A DNA stretch of 64,000 nucleotides from Sphagnum magellanicum (taxonomy: Eukaryota; Streptophyta; Sphagnopsida; Sphagnales; Sphagnaceae): the NCBI GenBank assembly GCA_021904315.1, contig CM038914.1:21439065-21503064 (forward strand). Reading direction: 5' to 3'. Below are positions 12,298 through 24,830 of this stretch, in pieces. The notes beneath the pieces are model-generated. The model saw only the letters and a list, made by a program, of their open reading frames with translations. It did no database searches and was not told the DNA's origin. The translations under genes were made by a program, and so were the position numbers. Numbering within the stretch: position 1 is the first letter of the stretch; the number at the start of each line of letters is the position of its first letter.

Positions 12298-12390
12298 TTC
12301 ACAGAACAACCATGAGCAGCTGATTATGTTCACAAAACTCCCATGAGCAGCCGATTATGTTCACAGAACTCCCATGTGCAGCTGATGATG
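12298..12390. repeat. 31-bp tandem repeat, three copies
   Basis: Units at 12298-12328, 12329-12359 and 12360-12390 all begin TTCACA and end GAT.ATG, sharing the core CCATG.GCAGC.GAT. They differ from one another at a few bases. A fourth unit starts (TTCACAGG) and then diverges. Confidence 0.93.
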
Positions 12391-13967
12391 TTCACAGGAA
12401 AGTTGTTGACTATATCTGTTGCTGCCAATATGATGGAAAGCTTTTTTCAGGTTTATCAGATTTCTTCTCTTGTTGATGGTAATTTTGGCAGGAAATGAGT
12501 ACAAGGACATGCTGGCAGATTTTTCACTCAGTATGTGCTGGTGTAGGTATAGCAGTGGTTACATCAGCAGCAGCATCATCAGGGGATGAAGCTCTAGCTG
12601 TGGAAGGAGCTGGTGCCATGGGTAAGAATTGCCCAGGACCTGGTCCTGTTACTTGTAAGTTCCCCTTTCTTTTTCTGTCTAGTGGGTATTGAGCAAATGA
12701 CCACCCTCCAACCTCACCATTGTTATGACAAGGCTCTACTTCTGTGTAAAACCTCCTCACAGAATGTAGCACCAAATTCCAGGAGTTTGCATTCAAACTG
12801 CAAAGAAGCTCTCACATGGACTACATTGTCTCAGTTAAGAATTTTTTCACTAGCTTTCCAAGCAGTTTCTCAACCAGTTATGAATGGCTTCAGAACAGGT
12901 GCAGGTGCGTGTGTTGGGACAGGAAAATGGAAAGCTCTGAACAGGAAGTGATGCAAAGACATCTACGAGTTCACAGAATTCCCTAATTGCTACTGTAAAC
13001 TGTCTTTGCCTTCCACCGATTCTCCCACAACAGTCATTGATATGAAAGGCAATATATGACTTTGGCAATGCCAGAGGAGAATTGATTTTGAGCATCCAAA
13101 GTTCACATGGCGTCTTGAACCCATACATCACCATGTTGTGGATGTTGTCAAATGTCTACTTGCTATTCCCTTGTTTTTTGGTTCTTCTTTTTTCTGATGT
13201 GCCGATTAAGTGTATGAGAGCATGGAGGGTGTGGAAAGCTGGTGTGCCTGTGCCCTGTATGCTTAGGAACAGGCCAAGCCAACAACAAGGGCTTATTGCA
13301 AAGACCTGATTCCTGTTACTGGACAAGATGTATCATAGTTGCATCCTACCCAGTATGTAATATTATTTTGTAGTTGCTGTTGCTATGATTTTGTGCATGT
13401 CTATTTACTGTAAATTTTTTTGATGAGGCTCCTTATTATCTCTTGGAGATGACTCAAAGTTTGAGTCCAAAGACCTCCCAAGGGTGCAACTTACTCATAA
13501 TGACTACATTAGCCATTTGCTCTTCTTGGGTTCAACCGCACTTGTAATCAGTTTCAAACTTGAAATCAAGTTCTTTGCATTTGCAAGCATCCTCGAGGGT
13601 GCTTGAGAAATCAAGTTGGATGCAAGATTTGTACCCATTTACATGTGTCAGGAAAAAGGCTTTCAAGGGACATGTGATGAGTATTCAAGTTCATATTCAA
13701 ATTGGGAGTTTCTCTTGTTTGTTGCATTCTTGGAACTTGAACTCGCTTCATTCATACATGGAGTTTTTGAGAAGCCTGGCATCCATAATGGGATTGTCTA
13801 ATGATGTGCAAGTATTGCCATGACAAATACATAGGTGACATCTGTGTATTTCTTCATTCTACCCTACGACCACATTATTATTTTACCATCACCCTCAAAG
13901 TCTTCCACACTTGGTCAGAAAAGCATCAAAAGTGAGGCTCTGCATGTTGTCACAGTTGTAGAAACAC
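12391..13967. other. Old gene-like DNA without a supported gene
   Basis: Balanced composition and several splice-like sites, but no continuous frame. The piece near 12905-12960 (GTGCGTGTGTTGGGACAGG then a Leu/Lys-rich stretch) faintly resembles the LGTG block of starch synthase and might be a further exon remnant; this is too weak to call. The frames at 12495-12692 and 13560-13823 show nothing recognisable. Confidence 0.35.
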
Positions 13968-14940
13968 AAATCTTTTTACAAATCATGCCCTCCTGCTTCT
14001 GGGGACACTTTCTTCCCTCTAAGACAAGGAAGAGAAAGAAGTGGCAAACTTATGCCATTCATTGCTGGATTTGCATGGCAATTTTTATCATTCAACAACT
14101 AGTGGGTACCCATGACCTTCGGGCACTGTGAAGTCCCCTGGTTTTTTAAAACTTGGTTCATGTTTTAGTTTTTTTTAAAACTTTTATCTTTTTCTCTTTT
14201 TTTTAATGTGTTTTCTGTTTTTATTATTATTTTGTATAATAAAAATAAAGTGTTTCTTTTTCACTTTTATATTTTTGTTTATTAGGATGCAAGTTTGAAG
14301 TTTGGAGAAAGAAGATACACTTCATTCTTTTTCAAATAGGGTTTTTTTTCATTATTATAAGTTTTATTTTTTACTCTTTATTTGGTTTCTTCATTTTTGT
14401 AATTTTTTTTTCTTTTAAAATTATTTTACTGTATTTTCCTTTCCTTGTTTCATTTTTTTTTCATTCTTTTTTTATAATTTTTGCGTTTTTATTTATTTTT
14501 TGTTTATGTTTGTTTTATGTTTTTATTTTTTCTATTCTCATTTTGTCTATCTTCATTTTTTTAAATTTTTATTTATTTATTTATTTAATTTCTAGTGGGT
14601 ACCCATGACCTTTGGACATGATGAAATCTTTTGTTTCTTTAAACTTGATTCATGTTTTAATTTTTTTTAGAAATTTTTATCTTTTTTATTTTTTATCTCG
14701 GATGATGGGATGAATGACAATAGATGATAACGAATAATGGGATGGATGGATGGAAAGAACGACCAAACATCACCGCAAGCAAACAAAATCAAGAATATTA
14801 TATAAATAAATCTTTTTACAAATCATGCCCTACTGCTTCTAATGACACTTTCTTCCCTCTAAAACAAGGAAGAGAAAGAAGTGACAAACTTATGCCATTC
14901 ATTGGTGGATTTGCACGACAATTTTTATCATCCAACAACT
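13968..14940. repeat. Duplicated segments: 133-bp pair and 110-bp T-rich pair
   Basis: The segment 13968-14100 recurs at 14808-14940, 840 bp away, with about a dozen substitutions. A second segment beginning CTAGTGGGTACCCATGACCT at 14099 recurs at 14592 and stays alignable for about 110 bp into T-rich DNA. The spacings (840 and 493 bp) differ, so this is not a simple tandem array. On the minus strand the 133-bp unit at 14940 reads as a possible short final exon after a pyrimidine-rich AG site, ending at a TAA, with no recognised family. Confidence 0.8.
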
Positions 14941-16410
14941 CTTCTGTTTCAGAGAAAGAATGTGGGTTAGGCTTCCAAAAAGGTGTCAATCACACCTGCA
15001 GAGGGGCAGGTAGTCTTTCACCACCATTGCAGACAACATTCTCGCAACTTTTGTTCATCAAGCTTGGATTTGAGATCTTTGAGCTTTGACTTAATATATT
15101 CAAATCTCAAGTCAAGTTTTTTGAACTTCCTGTCGAGCTTGGATTTCATATTCAAATTTCAAGTCAAGCTTTGGGAACTTGGACCAAGCTTTTGGTCAAG
15201 GAGGCTCTTCATTTGAATTTTCGTTATTCTTGGTTGAGTGCCACTGAACCAGCAGCCAAGACTGCTCCAACACCCAAGACCCATTTGAGCTCCCTATAAT
15301 ATTTCTGAAATCCCAAAACCAAAAAAGAGCTATCTTTCTTTATGGCAGCATATGAACAACAAAATCTTTCACAACAAAATATTTGGGCTCGGTACTTGCC
15401 TCAATAGTCATGAACTTCTCAGCATGGATTGGAGTCTCCACACGAGAGGAAACGAAGCGAAATGCCTTGAGTAATGATTTCACAGCCATTGCCTTTAAGG
15501 TAGTATCTGCAATGCAAAAGATCTCTACTTACAAAATATCCATGATGTGAGGAAAAGATCTCAATTTATTTGTGGAGGGGCATGCAAAACATGGCAAGGA
15601 TAATGTTAAGTTTTCCTTTTTAAAAACCTGATCAAAGGTTCTTTTTCAAAGGTTTCCTTGATCTTTGATCTAGGCAGTAAGTGCTTGGTTCGCTAGGTTT
15701 TTTATAAAAAAAACCTTTGAACGTTTGTTTGCGTTGATCTTTGATTTGGGTAGCAATGTTTGGTTGCTTAGGGTTTCTTTTTGACTCTGGTTTTGCTTTT
15801 GATTTGATGTTTGCAAGGAAGAACAAAGAGTGAACAATCTCAGTTTCTCGTCATTTTGCATATTTGCTTATTTTTCCCTTCTTCTGCTGCTCATATGGAT
15901 CGTCGTTTGGCTGTTTGGAGAAGGTAGAAGACCAATTTCGTGAGGAAGGGATTCCATCTGCAGTGAGAAAAAACCAACCGGACCTTCACCCTGAAAAAAT
16001 TAATGTGTCGCAGAATATGAAGATGAATTAGGTTTTAGCAGAATTCTGGCAGACGCTTTGAAGGAATTTGATGTTGAATATGAAGATGAATAAAGATTCT
16101 GGCAGAGGTTTTGGAATCAGAGATGAAAAGCTTTGAATTCTATGTGATTTGAACACGTCAGGATTGCAGGAGAATTGGGTTGGCTTTGATTTGAAGCTTG
16201 AAGGCCAGAGAAAAGGAAAAAGTGTCCAAAAGGAGATCCACGATATCGATCGTGCTATCATGGAGTGGGATAACATTCTGCCTCAGTGGAGTAGCAGTGT
16301 ATTTTCTCAGTCGGAACACGGGTAAAGACGCCTAAACCCTGAAGTCTGTGCAAAGAGTGAACCAACTTCAAGACCCTGTTTTATTACTACAATCAGCGTG
16401 CAAAGTACTT
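14941..16410. other. Spacer, no supported gene
   Basis: Contains an imperfect duplication near 15650-15790 (the 'ttgatctttgat' and 'gcttggtt/gtttggtt' blocks) and one near 16015-16100 ('aatatgaagatgaat' with 'attctggcaga'). No reading frame that I can assign. Confidence 0.5.
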
Positions 16411-17062
16411 CTAGTCATGGTTTCAGTGGCGGGCCGAGTTGGCTCAGATGTGCCCATCACTTGCGAACACAGCAGTTTGTGAGGAGTGATTCTTGAAGAA
16501 ATTGTGGGAACAACACTTTTTGAAGCACAATGACACGAGGCCGTGGATTCAGGACTCCGCTTGCATGCTCTCTGTTAGCAGCTTCATGGTACTTGGAAGC
16601 CGGGGTCTACGTAGTGGGTGTAAGAAATGCCACTAGGATGGGGCTCACGGTGAGGTATTTGAAGAATCTAGCTGGTCTCTAGTCTGTGGCACTCTTGACT
16701 ACTTGCAGGGTCTGAAAATACTTGGAGTGAAAGGGTGAGAAGGTGTTGCCCTTGCAGTTGTGGGTGAAGCAGCACAAGAGGATCACACGTTGATCATAAT
16801 TCACAAACCACACAAGGGCCCATTCTATATGTATAGGAGGCCCTGCACGCAGGCCCTTTTCCTACGGAAATCAGAGCTGGGATTTTTTCACTTTTTAGAA
16901 ATAGTGACAGGCTGGCTGGTACCTTCGGCTAGTCAGAAGATCTCAGTACAGCCTCGCTCGTACCTTCCACGGCAGAAGATCCCGCTTGCTGAAAACAGGT
17001 TTCTTCAGGCAGGTAAGGGAGCTGAAAATACAAAGGAAAAATCCAGGCAGTGCTTTCCCTGA
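16411..17062 (+). pseudogene. Possible gene relic of unknown family
   Basis: Plus-strand frames here have protein-like composition: near 16435-16530 the segments ELAQMCPSL and LKKLWEQHF occur, near 16650-16720 SSWSLVCGTLDYLQGL, and 16760-17062 is an open frame of 100 codons. Stops and frame changes separate them. The first part reminds me of plant F-box-protein N-termini, but I cannot support that family from what is visible. It may equally be chance ORFs in balanced-composition DNA. Confidence 0.3.
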
Positions 17063-17854
17063 ACAACATGAACAACTGATAATGAACCTGGGGAATGTTG
17101 TACTTTTTTCTTTTCCTTTTTTGCTCACTTTGAGCATAATTTTTGGGTTTTCTTCTTGGCTTGTAAATAGTTTTGCAATCTCATATTTGAATCCTGTTTT
17201 TAATTCGTTTCTTAAACACTTTATGAACTTTTTAATCAGACATCTATTTTATTTTGTTTTCCTTGGTCAGATTTTTTTTCAGCATTGAATATTTTTTGTA
17301 ACACCTGAAAATTTGGTTTTGAAGATTTCTTTACATTTGGTTGTTACATGTATTACCTTTTCAGTTACACTTGTTTCTTTTCATTTATTTCTGGATCTCA
17401 TGTATTAATTTTTGGTTCACAAGATAACTTGTTCCAACTAGGTTTTGAGAATTCTGGGATTAAATTACACAAATTTGGATTGGGTTTTGGTTGGAGGTTT
17501 TGATGGAACATGAAAGTAGCTTTAAGCAGCTTCCCATCTACAATATGAATTTGCAACCTGGCAGCTTGCATTAAAACTTGTAAGTAGGCCACAAGAGTGA
17601 CATTGGTGAATATGGTGTGTCAACACCTCCATGGAATGAAAAACAGAAGCTGGCCTTCTCCATAGCTTCTCCCACTTTGCACCTTCAGCATTGTGGTGAG
17701 TTGCATTCTGCATTGATTTTAAAATTCAAAGTCTTCACAACAACAATCTAGGTGTATTGAAATTCCATTTTCTTAGATAGGGGTTGTACATGTGGTTGTT
17801 GATTGATTGAATTTTCTTTAGAAATGGGTAGTGGGTGGAGTTGCAATTAAGTAC
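17063..17854. other. Spacer downstream of the Coa1-like gene
   Basis: T-rich DNA from 17100 to 17400, then mixed sequence. Overlapping frames on both strands at 17398-17713 have no recognised motif. The 3' untranslated region of the minus-strand gene at 17855 should lie here. Confidence 0.45.
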
Positions 17855-19163
17855 CTACCACTTTGGATGTATGATTTCAGTTGCATGTAGATCAATGCGC
17901 CTGGGGCATTGAGCTGATTCACTTGGACCTGGATGTACTAAAGCCTCCAGCACCACCAACTCCCATCTTCCAGAGCCCGGCCATTCAAAATATGAATCTC
18001 TTCTATCTGAAAGAAGGTGAAAAAAGGGTTCTAAACTCAATGAATTGTAGTTATGGATTCTTTAGAGTTCAAGGCATAAGCAAAGATTTCAACCATGGAA
18101 ACTCTTGGAAGTGCAATTCTTTGCTTACACTTCTGTAAAACCTTGAAACCCTAATTGTTGTGCCAAAAAAACCCCTAGGTATCACAATGTTCATAGAAAT
18201 ATGTATCGATTATCTTAAATTCTAGTACTTCAACATTTTTGCAACTTTTGCAATTGCAGAAATGTTGTGACAATTCACATGATCATTTGGCACAAAGTTG
18301 CCTTCTTCTCAATTGGGAATTTGGCTGCTGATTGCAATACATGAAGAGAGAAAAATATCTACCTTCAAACCTGACAGCCCGAAGATGGATATTTGCATTG
18401 CTTAAGCTACCCTTCACAGGGAAGTTACAATAAGCAGAGTGCCCTTCATGGTCAACTCCTATGGTGGATTCATACCAATCTCCGATTTCAATGTTTTCTC
18501 CTAGAATCTTCTTCAGCTGAGTATTATGTGCGGCTTTCTCTAATGCTTTCCTGCATGTATACAAGAATGAATCAAGGCATGAAAAATGGCAATAGATCAC
18601 GCATTGCTACACATTAGGATCAATGACAAAAGTTGAAGAATGTCAATGAGATGTAGAAAATGGAGCTAAGCAATGAAGAATTGCAATAGAAATTGTATAT
18701 GTTTGTAGCTACCTGCTACATTGTTGGAAAACAAGGAAGTTATCATAGAGACAAGTGCTGCCAAAGACAATCACTCCTAGCAATCCAATTGATGTCACCT
18801 TTGTACAAATGCTCATCTTCCTCTTGTGAGTACTACTAAATATTGAAGGAACTTGAGCAATACCATCCCTGCACAATTCAGTCTACAAAATGAGCATGGG
18901 AGCAACATTGAATTTGTTTGAAGAAAACTACAGACCCCTTGCTCAATTCTTGCATTTCATAAGAATCTGATGATGAGGTTATCAATCTTAAAATAATGAA
19001 ACTGGACAACACACTTTGTTGCCCACAATTGTGGTGCTCGAACATGGAGACACCGTCGATGATCACTCCCCCAATGCTTGTAGCTATTGCTCAATACCAC
19101 TGCAGCATGATCAACTCTGGACTCAACACCCACGCATGAAGCTGCACTAGCTGAACCACCCAT
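17855..19163 (-). CDS. Coa1-like mitochondrial cytochrome oxidase assembly protein
   Basis: Four exons on the minus strand. The last three have exact, phase-matching GT-AG boundaries: 18713-18868, 18363-18550 and 17855-18006 (stop at 17855-17857). The exon at 18713-18868 encodes a membrane segment (SIGLLGVIVFGSTCLYDNF) after a basic stretch. The exon at 18363-18550 encodes RKALEKAAHNTQLKKILGE, then GDWYES and FPVKGS, the layout of the Coa1/DUF1783 family: one N-terminal membrane helix, a helix with LG.P/E.I, then beta strands with a PV.G motif. The last exon gives SGRWELVVLEALVHP, like the family's C-terminal strands. The first exon probably starts with ATG at 19163 (MGGSASAASCVGV) and would hold the mitochondrial presequence; its donor is uncertain (candidates after 19015 or 19003 fit the phase). 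Expected length is a little over 200 residues. By family, it acts at the inner mitochondrial membrane in complex IV assembly. Frames are unbroken, so I treat it as a gene, not a relic. Confidence 0.65.
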
Positions 19164-22100
19164 CAAAGTAACAATTTTTCTCTGCAAAAATTGCACCTTA
19201 TTAAAGCTCCAGAAACACATAATTGTTGTTGCACTTCAACTTCCCCACAACAGTCCACAAAAGATTCTAAACAATTGGATGCATTTGCTTCTTCTAAAGC
19301 CTACATTGAGCTCCATCCTCCAGGCTTGAAAGAGGTAGGTTATTAAACTAATTTAATATAGATAACATTGATGTGAAAAGGCAAATGTTTATGTGCCTTT
19401 TCATATCCATGTAGGTGGGTTAATTCACATTAAGTTTTCAAGCACATGCTAATTAAGTTGATTTTTTGTTCCAAAAGCTTTTGGTTACATTTATTGTTAT
19501 TTTTTGTTGTAGATAATATTTTTCATTAAAAACCCATTCTAAACATTCGATTTTACCAATTTTGTTCTCTGGATTTATCCAAAGTCTATGGCTTCAAGTG
19601 GTTCACATATACATATTTGTATGTGACTCAAAAAAATATTCTTCGAAATAATTATTGTTTCATTACCTTTTTTTTTTAAACATGAAAAGCATAATAACAT
19701 GTGCCTTTTCATGTCCATGTAGATGGTTAGTGGAAAGTAATGAAATAGTTTTTAAGTATGTTTTATTTAGTCTTATGCAATTATTGTGGTAATACAAATA
19801 TCAAATCTTTGAGCAATTTAATTATAATTTGATGCATCATTGTATATGAAATTTGAAGAATAAAATTAATCACTTATAATATTAAAAATGCAACTTGGGA
19901 AATGCATGCAATTTTTCCTTTGTCCTTATATTAGAATTGAAATATATTGCAAATGATCATATGTATGAATTTACTTGTTCATAGAAGTCTTCCAACATTA
20001 TTTAAAAAAAGAAATTGAGACATTATTGAAATTAAATCAAAATGCAAATAGAATTTACTTTTCAAACTTTTCATTGGCAACATCTAGATATGTTATAAAA
20101 CACCCACTACCTAAAAGGTTATTGTTTAATTTTGGAACACCTTGTAAGAACATTTAAATTGCTTCATTTAGTTTGATGCAATTGTTGTGACAATTTCAAA
20201 TATCAAAGCTTTGGGCAATTCAACAATAATCTGAAATTTTAATGCATCATTGTAAATGAAATTTGAAGAGTAACATCAATCATTTACAATATTTAAAATG
20301 CATCTTTCATACCAACCCGACCTTGGTATTGGGTATTAAAATTGATTTTTGGCCAGTTTGAAACAAGTATGTACTTGAAACTAAAACTAGTAGAAAACTA
20401 ATATAAGTTTGGTGCTACTTCAAGTCCATGTTAGATTGATATTGCTTTAGGTCATATCAGCCTAGTAATTCCTTAATACCAATGTTGATATTAAGGCTTG
20501 ACAAGTCCACAATGACACAACAATTAAAAAATATATTATGTACTTTTCAAGGTAGAATTTTGTTTCAACTGAATTGCATAGGAAAATTACCATATAAACA
20601 TATGCAAGGTGGTTTTATTACATAATTTATTTCTAGCACATGTCACACTTGTATTTGTACTTAATTTTAAGAACACCAAACAATACATAGTTTTAATTGT
20701 TGATTTCTTAGAAAAAATTGTTATGATAAAATCTTTCTATGATTACAAAATCAATATACACAAAAAATATTCATTCAATTATCAATGGCAATGTCGTTGT
20801 TATTATTATTTTTGAAAACACAAAATCATTTTGAGATTTTTGAACATATTTGAAAGTTTGAAATAAACATTATCATTTTATCTAACACACAAGATCATAT
20901 TTTCATTTTGTGGAATCAATCATACCGTTGTTGATGCTCACAATGAAACCAATGCAACTTCTTACTTAAACAAGTTGTGTAAAGTTATATAGCATACTCA
21001 CATCGATTCTAAATTTTAACCTATTCGAATGTTCAATGGGTGCAAATGCGATGACATGAGCTACACCTGCCTACTTTTGGAACTACTTTTGGTGGAATAT
21101 TTTTAGAATATATTTTTAAAAATCTTCAAAAACATTTCAATTTTTTTAATAATTTTTTAATATTATTATGTCAAGGTTTATGTACAATATTTCAAAATAT
21201 ATGTAATTGTCAAAAGTTTTGAAGTCTATTTATACATCTTTTTAATATTAAAAAACACATGTTGTAGTGTTTAATGAGTGTTTTTGAAAACTTACTATTC
21301 ATTGGATATTTTTCAAATTAATCCACATGTTCCAATGATATATTATGAACCTTACTATATTAAAAAATCTTATACTTTCAGCACCAAATTAAATCACCAT
21401 TTTTAAACGTGAAAAATTAAGCAATGGTTACACTTGTTGTGGCTTGTGTTAATGTGATTGCACCTCAACATTGAACATGTTTACTATTTCAAGAAAATCT
21501 TGTCATGGATATTTGTAAGCAAATGAGATGAAAAAAAATTTCCAATGGTCATTCTTGATTTTCAATTTTAATTTAAGTCTAAAAAACATGCAAGTGCATA
21601 GAAATGAAAGGAGATAGCCCACAAATATAATTCCTATTTTTCTTCCAAAATTTTTGAATATTTGTATTTATAATTAGGTACTTAAGCTTTTATCACACAA
21701 AAAAATTGCAATTATTTGCACAAATTGATATTTATTACTTCAAGAAATGTCTTAGTGAATGATGCGTCTTCACATATGTGAAGATTGTAAAATGTTTATG
21801 CATTTTCACCCTCAAGCAAACAAACTTAGGGAGTCTATGTGTGACTTTGAGTTTAATGTTTAGGATTCTATCACTAGACAAAATCAAGGATGTTTTCTAC
21901 ACAAATAATAAAATCTAATGCTTACATTTAATGGAAAAACCAATTGTTATATGCATCTCTTTCCATAAACACTCCATGTGTAGCATGCTTTCATCATTTA
22001 ATCTAATTGTACAAAATTCAACACAAAACAAAATTACGTGAACAAACCCATAACAACCCAAAAAAGAAAAAAAATTAGGCACCTATTCTATGTGTTGTAT

Positions 22101-23589
22101 TGTAGCAACATTTTCAAACTAAATTGTTTCATGTAACAAACGAAACTAGATTTTAAAATGAAAAATTATGCAATTTTTTATGACACCACAAATGAAATGA
22201 ATCAACAACAAAGTATTTTTTAAATTACATGTCAAAATGCATGAAGATAACATCATATCAAGAGTGTTTTTCATGAAAATTAGAACAAAATATCAAGTCG
22301 CCTTTCAAAACGTTTGGGCATGATCATGAACACATGATCTACATCACAAGGCATTAAGGTCATCGCCTAAAAAAAAAACCTTGTAGTAAAAACCCAAAAA
22401 AATCAACAAAAAGAAACAACATCCACTACTTCTCTCAAAGTGAAAATCTTTTAAGGTATACCACTTAGGATGAAAATGACCTAGTTCTTACTTTAATTTG
22501 TTTTTCCCTTATATTTTGATCCCCATCAAAACTAATGAATCAACAAGTGTCAAATATTTCATAAACATTATAATTAAAACCATTACAAGTCCAAATTCCA
22601 TCATAATTATCCATAAATGTGTCTTTACATGGTTAAAAGGGACTAAATATAAAATATAAAAAAGGGCGATGTTGTGATAGGATTTTAGACCCATCACTCC
22701 TTCTTGCCTACCTTTTCAAGCTTGTTAACTTTCTTAGGTTTTTCCCTTCTTTATTTATTGAACGATAACATTGAATGAATGTTGGGAAGCATTCTACCAT
22801 GTGTAATTGTCACACTTGCCAAAAGCTTCCCCAACTCTTCATCATTCCTTATTACCAATTGAATGTGGCATAGAATAATCGTCCCTTTCTTGTTGTCTTT
22901 TCTTCCATTTCCAACAAGCTCCAACACTTGAAAAAATCACCAAAACAACAACAAATTATTCCAAACACCATTCCATCATAAAACCCTATTTCAACAAGGG
23001 TTTGAAACATGCAAATTACTTCACCAAGATGCTAAACAAATAAGCTAACTTAGTTATTACGTTCCCATGAAAACAAGAACATCTTCAATTGCAAACTAAG
23101 AAAAATTCTTTAAAAAATCACTAGAGATTAATACATATATGAAGTTTATAAGATGAAACTAACAAAATCATAGATAATTTGCATGATTCTATTTATGGCT
23201 TACAAATTCTGTCACCTCCACAAAAGTAACCAACATTAGGCTGAATGTTGAGGACCCAAAAAATTTGGAGCAAGATCATGATCTTAAAAAACACCTTTGG
23301 AGAGTTGAAAAAAAATCAGCAAATCAACTTGTACCCCTAAGCCAATGCTCATATTTTTATTCTCTCTTCAACAAAACTTTCACTTCAACCATGTTCCCTT
23401 CAACTCAACTCAATAAGACTTCTTCCAACATATGGTCATTCTATAATTACACTTCTTGTCATGGAAAACTAAATCTCTTAGCCCTAACCAAGAATCTTAT
23501 AACAACACAACATAATAAAGTTATCCACCTTCTCCATCAACATTTTGTCACAAAATATTGCATTTACTGACTTTCTCCAAATTAAAAAC
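19164..23589. other. AT-rich spacer with old duplications
   Basis: Strongly AT-rich DNA. Many short frames on both strands, none with a recognisable motif; the 101-codon frame at 23265-23570 has no known signature. The block 19370-20310 holds the direct repeats listed separately. Confidence 0.55.
19370..20310. repeat. Two sets of diverged direct repeats
   Basis: The segment containing GTGCCTTTTCAT.TCCATGTAG occurs at about 19390-19425 and 19700-19735. A longer segment, about 145 bp, occurs at about 19766-19905 and 20165-20310; both copies contain 'gatgcatcattgta.atgaaatttgaag' and 'aaaatgca.ct'. The two spacings are about 310 and 400 bp. The array looks like an old, expanded tandem duplication. 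Confidence 0.65.
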
Positions 23590-23592
23590 TAA

Positions 23593-24827
23593 AGGCCACT
23601 TTAGGTGAGGATCCAAGGTCCAACAAAATGGAGCATTCTTGTTGGTTGAAAGCCATAAATTGGACCCAAGGCCTTTAGACGAGGATCCAAGACCAATTGA
23701 AGCCAAATTGAGGTGGCATTTATATGGCACCATTTTGGAAGGAAATTCAATTGGTCTGGACCAAAAAATGGAGCTCAGAGGAGAGCTCATGGTTTGGAGA
23801 ACCCAAATGTAAACTAGGGTTCAAGGTTGTTTCTTCCATTGTTTTTCATTGTTTTTCAAGGTTTTTTTTTCACTTGTTCTTGAAGTTGAGATTGTGCAAG
23901 AATGGAAGACATTTCATGGATGGAGGAGGACATTGTTGAATGCACACTCAACATTCCATTTTCGAACACATCTAGTGTTGACATGGTTGGTTTTTTAGAT
24001 CCACATAAGGTTGTTGCTCGAAGGAGTGCATTTCCAATTATTGAAAATGCTCAAAATGAAGGTGTTTTAGAAATGAGAACATGAAGTTTTGGTCATGGAG
24101 GGTTGAAACAAATAGACCTCTCCACACATTTGTAATGAATTTCCATTACCCAATCTTGCAAGAGCCATTGATACTCTAACTTCCATAGGGTTACTTTCTC
24201 TCATCTTTGTATTTTTTCATTCAAAACTTGAACATACAACCCTAATCAAAGCACAAAATGTGTCAAAGCTTAACCTTTACATTGTCGAAACATCTTCTTC
24301 AAAAAACTCCCAAAAAGTTGATTCCTCATATATTCAACTATCTTCTCATACTTCCATATGCTCTAAACTCTTGATGGCATATCCACAAACTCTATAAAAA
24401 AATAGCAACCCACTCATCATGCTCCAATGTTGTGTAATAATTACTCGTTGCAATGAGACCACTTGTGCAATGACTCGATGGATGGCCATAGTAAAAACTA
24501 GGACCACCACTATCTTGTGCCTACGTTAATCCATTGTGTTTTTGTAATAGAAAGCACAAAACAAAAAAACAAAAACAAAAAATAAGCAAGAAACAAAGGA
24601 AAAAACATGAAAAAAATGAAAAGAAAAAGAAAGAAAAACAAACAACCTAATCCTCTCACATGTGAATCTCACTTTGTTATTAATTGGACCCTATGCCTTT
24701 ACACGCTCTCATTGTACCTTACAAATTTATTTATTTATTATGTGAAGAAAGGTCCAATTTAAAAATCCAATTTGCTTCAAATTGGTCCTTGGAATGTTGG
24801 ATCCTAGACCCTTGTCTAAAGTGGCCC
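23593..24827. mobile_element. Harbinger-family deletion derivative with TAA target duplication
   Basis: Ends read AGGCCACTTTAGGTGAGGAT (left) and, reverse-complemented, GGGCCACTTTAGACAAGGGT (right); TAA flanks both sides (23590-23592 and 24828-24830). The plus-strand frame at 23902-24084 starts MEDISWMEEDIVE and matches the beginning of ORF1 in the larger copy (36749 onward). The minus strand from about 24560 to 24100 gives the N-terminal part of the transposase (MAIHRVIAQVV; SFDTFCALIRVV; VRVSMALARLGNGNSLQM) with several stops. The two half-genes are fused where the middle of the element is missing, so it is a non-autonomous internal-deletion product. Confidence 0.9.
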
Positions 24828-24830
24828 TAA

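Noticed and set aside
12905-12960. Further starch synthase exon (LGTG block)
   Set aside because: Similarity covers only a few residues and breaks at once; not enough to call.
16411-17062. F-box protein gene
   Set aside because: Only a vague resemblance in a few residues; no F-box core that I can point to.
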